Below are positions 59,052-64,000 of a stretch of 64,000 nucleotides of DNA, in pieces. The translations under genes were made by a program, and so were the position numbers. The stretch is from Parietaria judaica (taxonomy: Eukaryota > Streptophyta > Magnoliopsida > Rosales > Urticaceae). Position 1 is the stretch's first letter, and each line of letters begins with the position of its first letter. The notes beneath the pieces were generated by a model. That model made no database searches. It was not told the origin of the DNA and saw only the letters and a list, made by a program, of their open reading frames with translations. The stretch spans positions 8,021,180 through 8,085,179 of the forward strand of contig OX940872.1 in assembly GCA_954871525.1 (NCBI GenBank), read 5' to 3'.

Positions 59052-60814
59052 GAGAAATTGTACCTAATAGCCAATAGCAAATATTGATATTGCATTATAG
59101 CCAATTTTTGAATTGTTTTTGCGAAATAACCATTTTTGGTGATGTAACATTTTAAACACAAATTCAAATCCAAAATTACCCTTATGCATTTCCTTTAATT
59201 ATCAATTTTTTAAACAAAATATTAATTGTCCACATTAATAGGAATTAAATCATAATTTAATACTTATTCAAACTTTTTTCTCTCATTTCCTCTTCACGTT
59301 CCCTCTCTCTCTCTGTAATGGAGCTCTAAAGAATGAAGCTGAACAGAAGTCATCTTCATCGAACACCAACAGATCGGCAACTCCGAACGCCATCAACGAA
59401 GCACCACCAATCGCATTCGCCCGCGAGACGCAGACCGGCACGCGCCGAACGGCATCAACGGAACACCACTGGTCGTGTTCGCGACGAGGCGCAGACTGGC
59501 AACCTCCGAACATCATCAACGAAGCACCACTGATCTCATTCGCCAGTGAGATGCAGACTGGCAAGTGCCGAACGCCATCAACGAAGCACCATGATCGCGT
59601 TCGCCGACAAAGTGCAGACCGGCAAGCTCCGAACGCCATCAACGAAACACCAGTGATCGCATTCGTTGGCGACCACAGACTGGCAAGCTCCGAACTCAAT
59701 CAACGGAGTACCATAGATCTTGTTCGCCGGCGAGATCATGATCGAGCTTTACTGCGTCACAACGGTTAAGAAGAAGACGTGAAGAAGGTGTGTTTGGGTG
59801 GCAAGAAAGAACAGTTAGGGACAGAGCAACGTGAGAACTACGTGGAATCTAAGAACGTTGCGAAGCGCGAATCTCGGGACGATAAAAACGATGTCACAAA
59901 TTCGTGTTATTTAATTTATTTATGTTTATTAATTTGTATTAATGTTTGTTACTTTTTGTTATTTTTTGGATTTTGCAAATAATTCTTGTTTTATTTACCG
60001 TACATGTTTGTTAATTCGTATTAATACGGTTTATTTATTGTTTATTTTTGAATTTCAAAAATGATTCTTATTTAACTCACATAAATTCACATTATTTTTT
60101 GTTAATTCATGAATTTAGATGTTTGTTAATTCGTGATAATCACGTTTAATTTAATCAAGGTATTATTTTGTTATTCAAATTATTTGAATAACATATATTT
60201 CTAACCATAATATAGCAGATGTTAAATAAAAAAGATGTACTGTTTTGAGAAATGAATTTTCAAGAATTTTAGTGTTGCTGTTAAACGTGGATGCTAGTTT
60301 TTAGGCTCTTGATTAGTAAAATTAAAACCAGTAGTCAAACCACTAATTACGTTAGTTTATATTAGTATATTAACAAATTAAACGTGTATTTTTATATTAA
60401 TTTCAGCAATTAAAATTCAAAATTAAGCCCTAAAAACGTGGATTATTTTTATTTGATAGTTTCCATAATAATAGCAATCTGTTATTTGATTGTAGACGTG
60501 TATTATTAAGATTAATAAGCTTAAAATAATTAAATAAAAACATTGGTTATAGACGATAATTATTGACTGACTCTTCCCATAATAATAGCAATAGTCAATA
60601 ATTTTTAAACGTGTAATATGTAAGGCAATATTAGTGATAATTATTAGCAATAAACGTTTGTAATTTAAATATCTTTTTCTATTTTTAATAAATAAGGGTA
60701 ATAAAGTCTTTTTATAATGCTTAATATGGTTAATTGGCTATTTTTAAATATTAACCAAATGTTGGCTATTTTGCAAAAGACAAGTTTCAATTTGGCTAGT
60801 TTGCTATAGAGCCC
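59052..60814. mobile_element. Pack-MULE 2 (1763 bp, same family as Pack-MULE 1)
   Basis: It is flanked by the perfect 9-base duplication TTAATTTAA (59043-59051 and 60815-60823). The left end GAGAAATTGTACCTAATAGCC matches the right end of Pack-MULE 1 read inward. The right end, read inward, GGGCTCTATAGCAAACTAGC matches its left end, so the two elements are in opposite orientation. The inside has a GC-rich block with a 61-62-bp tandem array (59373-59755) and AT-rich flanks with TTGTTAATTCGT-type subterminal motifs. No transposase is present. Confidence 0.85.
59373..59755. repeat. GC-rich minisatellite of six 61-62-bp units inside Pack-MULE 2
   Basis: The core GAAC(G/A)(C/G)CATCAACG(A/G)A(A/G)CACC starts at 59385, 59447, 59508, 59570, 59631 and 59692. 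The remaining part of each unit resembles TCGCATTCGCC...GCAGAC(C/T)GGCAAG. The minus strand is open for 138 codons across it (59699 to 59283), but because the period is not a multiple of three the units are read in different frames. I do not recognise a product. Confidence 0.85.
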
Positions 60815-60823
60815 TTAATTTAA

Positions 60824-60870
60824 AGTTGCCATTAAAAAAAAAAAATTATTCAAAGTTGTGATTGTACATA
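60824..60870. repeat. Middle part of the split short tandem array
   Basis: AAGTTG-containing remnants between Pack-MULE 2 and the hAT-like MITE; see 58890-59051. Confidence 0.5.
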
Positions 60871-60878
60871 TTACAAAC

Positions 60879-61428
60879 TAGGGGTGACAATTCGGGTTTC
60901 GTGTCGTGTTCGTGCCAGGTCTTAATCGCATTTTATTTATTTTATGTAAACCCAGACCCGCTCCAATTATTAATCGTGTTAGAATATGAGACCCAGATCA
61001 GTCCCATTTAAATACCGTGTTTATCGTGTCTATCCGTTTAACCCAATTAACATATTCATGTATTTTAAAATGTTAAATTAGTTCAGTTTATACTCATTTA
61101 ACTTAATTTATTTGTTTATATTATCTAAGTTTTTAACATTTTACTTACATTTTTTATGTTTATCGACTGTACGATGTAATCAATAAGTAAAAAACATAAA
61201 TGTCATATATAATAAGTATAATACTTAATTGCATATATAAAATGCAATTTTTTACTACTCAATCGTGTTTAATTGGGTCCCATTGTATTATCGTGTTTGT
61301 GCCGTGTTCACCCGTTATCAATCGTGTTAATCGTGTTCGACACGGTTAAGCCCAGATCCATTTATCGTAGACCTAGACATGTTGTAACCGTTTTGTGTTT
61401 CGTGTCTTGGCCCAAATTGCCAACTCTA
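60879..61428. mobile_element. hAT-like MITE, complete (550 bp)
   Basis: The ends TAGGGGTGACAATTCGGG and, read inward, TAGAGTTGGCAATTTGGG are typical of hAT elements. The 8-base duplication TTACAAAC (60871-60878) and CTACAAAC (61429-61436) has one mismatch. It is rich in CGTGTT-type motifs in both orientations. The family also occurs at 45990-46806. Confidence 0.8.
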
Positions 61429-61436
61429 CTACAAAC

Positions 61437-61545
61437 ATACCTGTCATCTTATTTAAAGTTTCAAATCATTTTATAAAAGTCGTGACTATCCAAAAAGGCC
61501 ATGTCGTTTTATTCCTTCACCCTAAACAAAACGACATGTCGTTTT
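61437..61545. repeat. Right part of the split short tandem array
   Basis: Contains ATTTAAAGTTTCAAATC, GTCGTGACTATCCAAAAAGG and two ATGTCGTTTTAT motifs, homologous to 58890-59051. Confidence 0.6.
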
Positions 61546-62013
61546 ATGATTGAACACCAAGTCAGCTTCGTCTTCTTCAATTCCCATTTGTTCCTCACAG
61601 TCGATCGGAATCTGCGGAACAGTTCGCTCCAAACTCTCGCTTCCCATCTTTCACTGTGTCAACGAAGAAAAGGTACATCGATTTTCAATTCATATCTAGC
61701 TCTGGTATGAAGCTCGTGATTTCGTTTCTTTGTTGAGTATGAATTTTATGGTGAAATCCTTTTGAAAAACTGCTCTGATGATTAACGTTCACATCGAGTC
61801 GTGCTTGTAAATTAGGGTATAGATGATGAATATGTTTGTATTTGATGTATATGACATGTTTGAAGAAATGTCTACGAGAAAGCTCATATACAAAATATCG
61901 AAATTTGTTTTCGAATTACGTCCTTTCATGGATAACATGTAGATTGAACTTCAAATACCCCAAAAAAAAAAAAAACTCATTTTAGATCATACTGACATAC
62001 TTCATGTAGTGAT

Positions 62014-62071
<58 letters not shown>

Positions 62072-62728
62072 TGAATCACATAATATGATTCCCGAAATTT
62101 GCTTTTGGTGAAGGGTTTTCGCAGCGAGGCTGATTTCGGTACCGCATCATTTTTCTTTTTCTGATATTTCATTACGTAAATAAGCATATTTGGCGAGTTT
62201 TGACGTGTTAAAGGTTCTCCGTTGAAGGTTTTCAGTAAGTTTACGTGTCTGAATTAGAGCAAGTTTATGGCAACTAATGGATGCTTGAAGAGTTTGAGCT
62301 TTACAATCTGATTTGAATGATTGATTGGGCTTCGATATTTTAGAGTTTGTTTGGTCTGTTTTATAAACATTTGTTAGGCTGAATTTCGGTTGGTAGGATT
62401 CGCACATTGGTTTATTTTCAATTACTGAATGCCGATTTTATTTAATAGGCAGATTATGGGTGAGTTTGGAAGAGCGAATTTTGCCGATTCTGTTAAGAGT
62501 TTATCCTTAAGACTTGGCTTGAGTTCTATTCATGTTTACAGTGAAGCTTGTTTGAACATTTATTTCCATTAGTGAATAACACACTTTACCGAATATATAA
62601 CAACAGATACATATAGTTTGTTTTCATTTAGAATGGCATGGTTGAGGTAAGATGTCACTGATTAGTTTGGTTTCGTGCTTGTTGGTTTCCAGTTTGCAAT
62701 TCATCGCAGGAATTATTAGAAATTGGAA
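61546..62728 (+). promoter_or_regulatory. Probable 5' leader of the CcmA gene with a leader intron
   Basis: A leader exon of about 130 bases appears to end at 61672 (GAAGAAAAG, then GTACAT). A splice acceptor (CATCGCAG) at 62709 precedes the coding ATG by 19 bases, which implies a leader intron of about 1.04 kb (61673-62709). The intron holds a long AT microsatellite (about 62017-62070). The reading is an inference from splice signals and spacing. Confidence 0.5.
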
Positions 62729-63415
62729 ATGTCGTTCCGGAAACCACCACTCCCGAGGCTTCTCCTCAAGAACGTATCTTGCATGAGAAACGCACAGCAA
62801 ATCCTGAGACACGTAAACGCCACTCTTCACGATGGAGGTTCCCTCGTTCTGACCGGCACGAACGGGTCAGGTAAGACCACCTTCCTCAGAATGCTGGCTG
62901 GATTTTCCCGCCCTTCCGCCGGAGAGATCCTCTGGAACGGCCACGACATCACAAACTCCGGCGTATTTCACCAATACAAGCACCAATTGAACTGGCTCTC
63001 CTTAAAAGACGCGATCAAGAGCAACATCTCGGTTTTGGACAACTGTCAGTGGTTTGAAGTTCTCGAGGGAAAGCAAGGGAAGTCATTGCCGGCGTTGGAG
63101 TTGATGGGCTTGGGTAGATTGGTCAAAGAGAAGGCAAAGATGCTGTCGATGGGGCAGCGGAAGCGGCTCCAGCTGGCGAGGCTTTTGGCGATCGAGAGGC
63201 CGATTTGGCTGCTCGACGAGCCGTCGGTCGCATTGGATGACGACGGTGTAGAACTGCTAGAGTACATTATAGCGGAGCACAGAAAGAAAGGTGGGATTGT
63301 GATCGTGGCGACACATTTGCCGATCAAGATCGAGGAAGCCATGTATCTCAGGCTGCCGCCAAGGTTTCCGAGGAGGATGACGCTGGTCGATATGCTCGAT
63401 CGTCGAGACTTTTAA
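62729..63415 (+). CDS. CCMA: ABC transporter ATP-binding subunit CcmA (ABCI1), cytochrome c maturation
   Basis: One coding exon of 228 residues. The start is the ATG at 62729 (MSFRKPPLPRLLLKNVSC). All ABC ATPase motifs are intact: Walker A GTNGSGKT (43-50), signature LSMGQ (139-143), Walker B IWLLDEP (159-165) and the H-loop His 196 (ATHLP). The length and the signature LSMGQRKRLQLARL are typical of CcmA. In plants this nuclear-encoded protein works at the mitochondrial inner membrane with the mitochondrially encoded CcmB. It energises haem handling for the assembly of c-type cytochromes. No clear cleavable presequence is visible, as known for the Arabidopsis protein (about 229 residues). Confidence 0.94.
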   Translation: MSFRKPPLPRLLLKNVSCMRNAQQILRHVNATLHDGGSLVLTGTNGSGKTTFLRMLAGFSRPSAGEILWNGHDITNSGVFHQYKHQLNWLSLKDAIKSNISVLDNCQWFEVLEGKQGKSLPALELMGLGRLVKEKAKMLSMGQRKRLQLARLLAIERPIWLLDEPSVALDDDGVELLEYIIAEHRKKGGIVIVATHLPIKIEEAMYLRLPPRFPRRMTLVDMLDRRDF

Positions 63416-64000
63416 AATTTTGATCATCTCGATTTTGATATTGTGTTACGGTCATAGTGCAAAATAAGAGAGAAGAGAACCCAATATGTAGAGAAACCTC
63501 AAACATTGGCTATTTTTTATGGCTGTTTGATGATGCCTCCAAAAAGATAAAATTCATTGCAATTGCAAATAATATGTTTTCATGTCATCTTTCATTTGGC
63601 TGGCCTTAAAGAAAGGGATATTTGCCGTAAATTATATATTCCGCCCTTTTATTAATCACGGCATACATTTCTAATATTCTCAAAAGTATCAAAAATATAT
63701 TATTGCCATTGAATAAAATATTTACACTTTCGACAATATTTCGCGACGGAAAATAGAAAATAAAAAATGAAATATGGACATTTTGCTTAATATGCCGATA
63801 AGTATCCCTAAAAGAAAAGCACAGAGATATGAACACAATCAACATACCACAATTAGAGTGTTCTTTTAGGTAAAATTAATTACTCATTATTTTCAAGTGA
63901 TCTAATGACTTGTTAATATCATCAGAGAACTCACCATCATATATCACTCTCAAATCTCTTGAAATCTCACTCCTTTTATTTTTCTGAAATTACATACAAT
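63416..64000. other. CcmA 3' region and AT-rich spacer
   Basis: Presumed 3' UTR, then AT-rich sequence with no gene recognised up to the window end. Confidence 0.5.

Noticed and set aside
62723..62728. An earlier non-ATG start for CcmA
   Set aside because: The upstream codon is TTG; the first ATG in frame is at 62729 and gives the normal family length.

Overview
This window is nuclear DNA of a flowering plant, most likely a eudicot. The genes have many short GT-AG introns in an AT-rich background, and their protein families are plant-specific (GDPDL, KIN-14, FIPS5-type Fip1, nuclear CcmA). The spacers are full of LTR elements, Mutator-like, hAT-like and pogo-like elements and microsatellites. 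I assembled six protein-coding genes exon by exon. In every case the exon lengths sum to a multiple of three and the splice phases agree.

Layout: 1-6465 is a minus-strand Athila-like Ty3/gypsy element, cut by the left window edge, whose RT, RNase H and integrase core are missing. 6466-11515 is AT-rich spacer. 11516-16358 (+) is a GPI-anchored glycerophosphodiester phosphodiesterase-like gene (GDPDL). 16359-20533 is spacer with a MITE split by a 983-bp foldback element. 20534-26148 (+) is a minus-end-directed kinesin-14 of ATK1/KATA type with a solo LTR in intron 9. 27115-31847 is a Pack-MULE carrying a fragment of a plastid-type serine hydroxymethyltransferase gene, itself interrupted by a 2.87-kb solo LTR. 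About 32500-38400 holds repeated promoter/leader-like units and a partial duplicate of the next gene. 38907-41330 (-) is a calcineurin-like metallophosphoesterase-family gene. 43389-45577 (-) is the TRAPP subunit TRS31/TRAPPC5. 45578-50749 is spacer with hAT-like and pogo-like MITEs. 50750-58241 (+) is the polyadenylation factor FIPS5 (Fip1). 58242-62728 is a short tandem array split by a second Pack-MULE and a hAT MITE. 62729-63415 (+) is the ABC ATPase CcmA (ABCI1).

The genes do not form one pathway. They are housekeeping functions (cell-wall organisation, spindle motor, vesicle tethering, mRNA 3' processing, mitochondrial cytochrome c maturation). From memory, TRAPPC5, FIPS5 and a GDPDL are consecutive genes on Arabidopsis chromosome 5 (around At5g58030-At5g58050), so part of this window looks like conserved synteny expanded by transposons. 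I see no prokaryote-like defence or biosynthetic system. The most unusual content is the nested transposon structure with recoverable target-site duplications, gene-fragment capture, duplicated splice donors in the GDPDL gene, and a dispersed promoter/leader-like repeat family.
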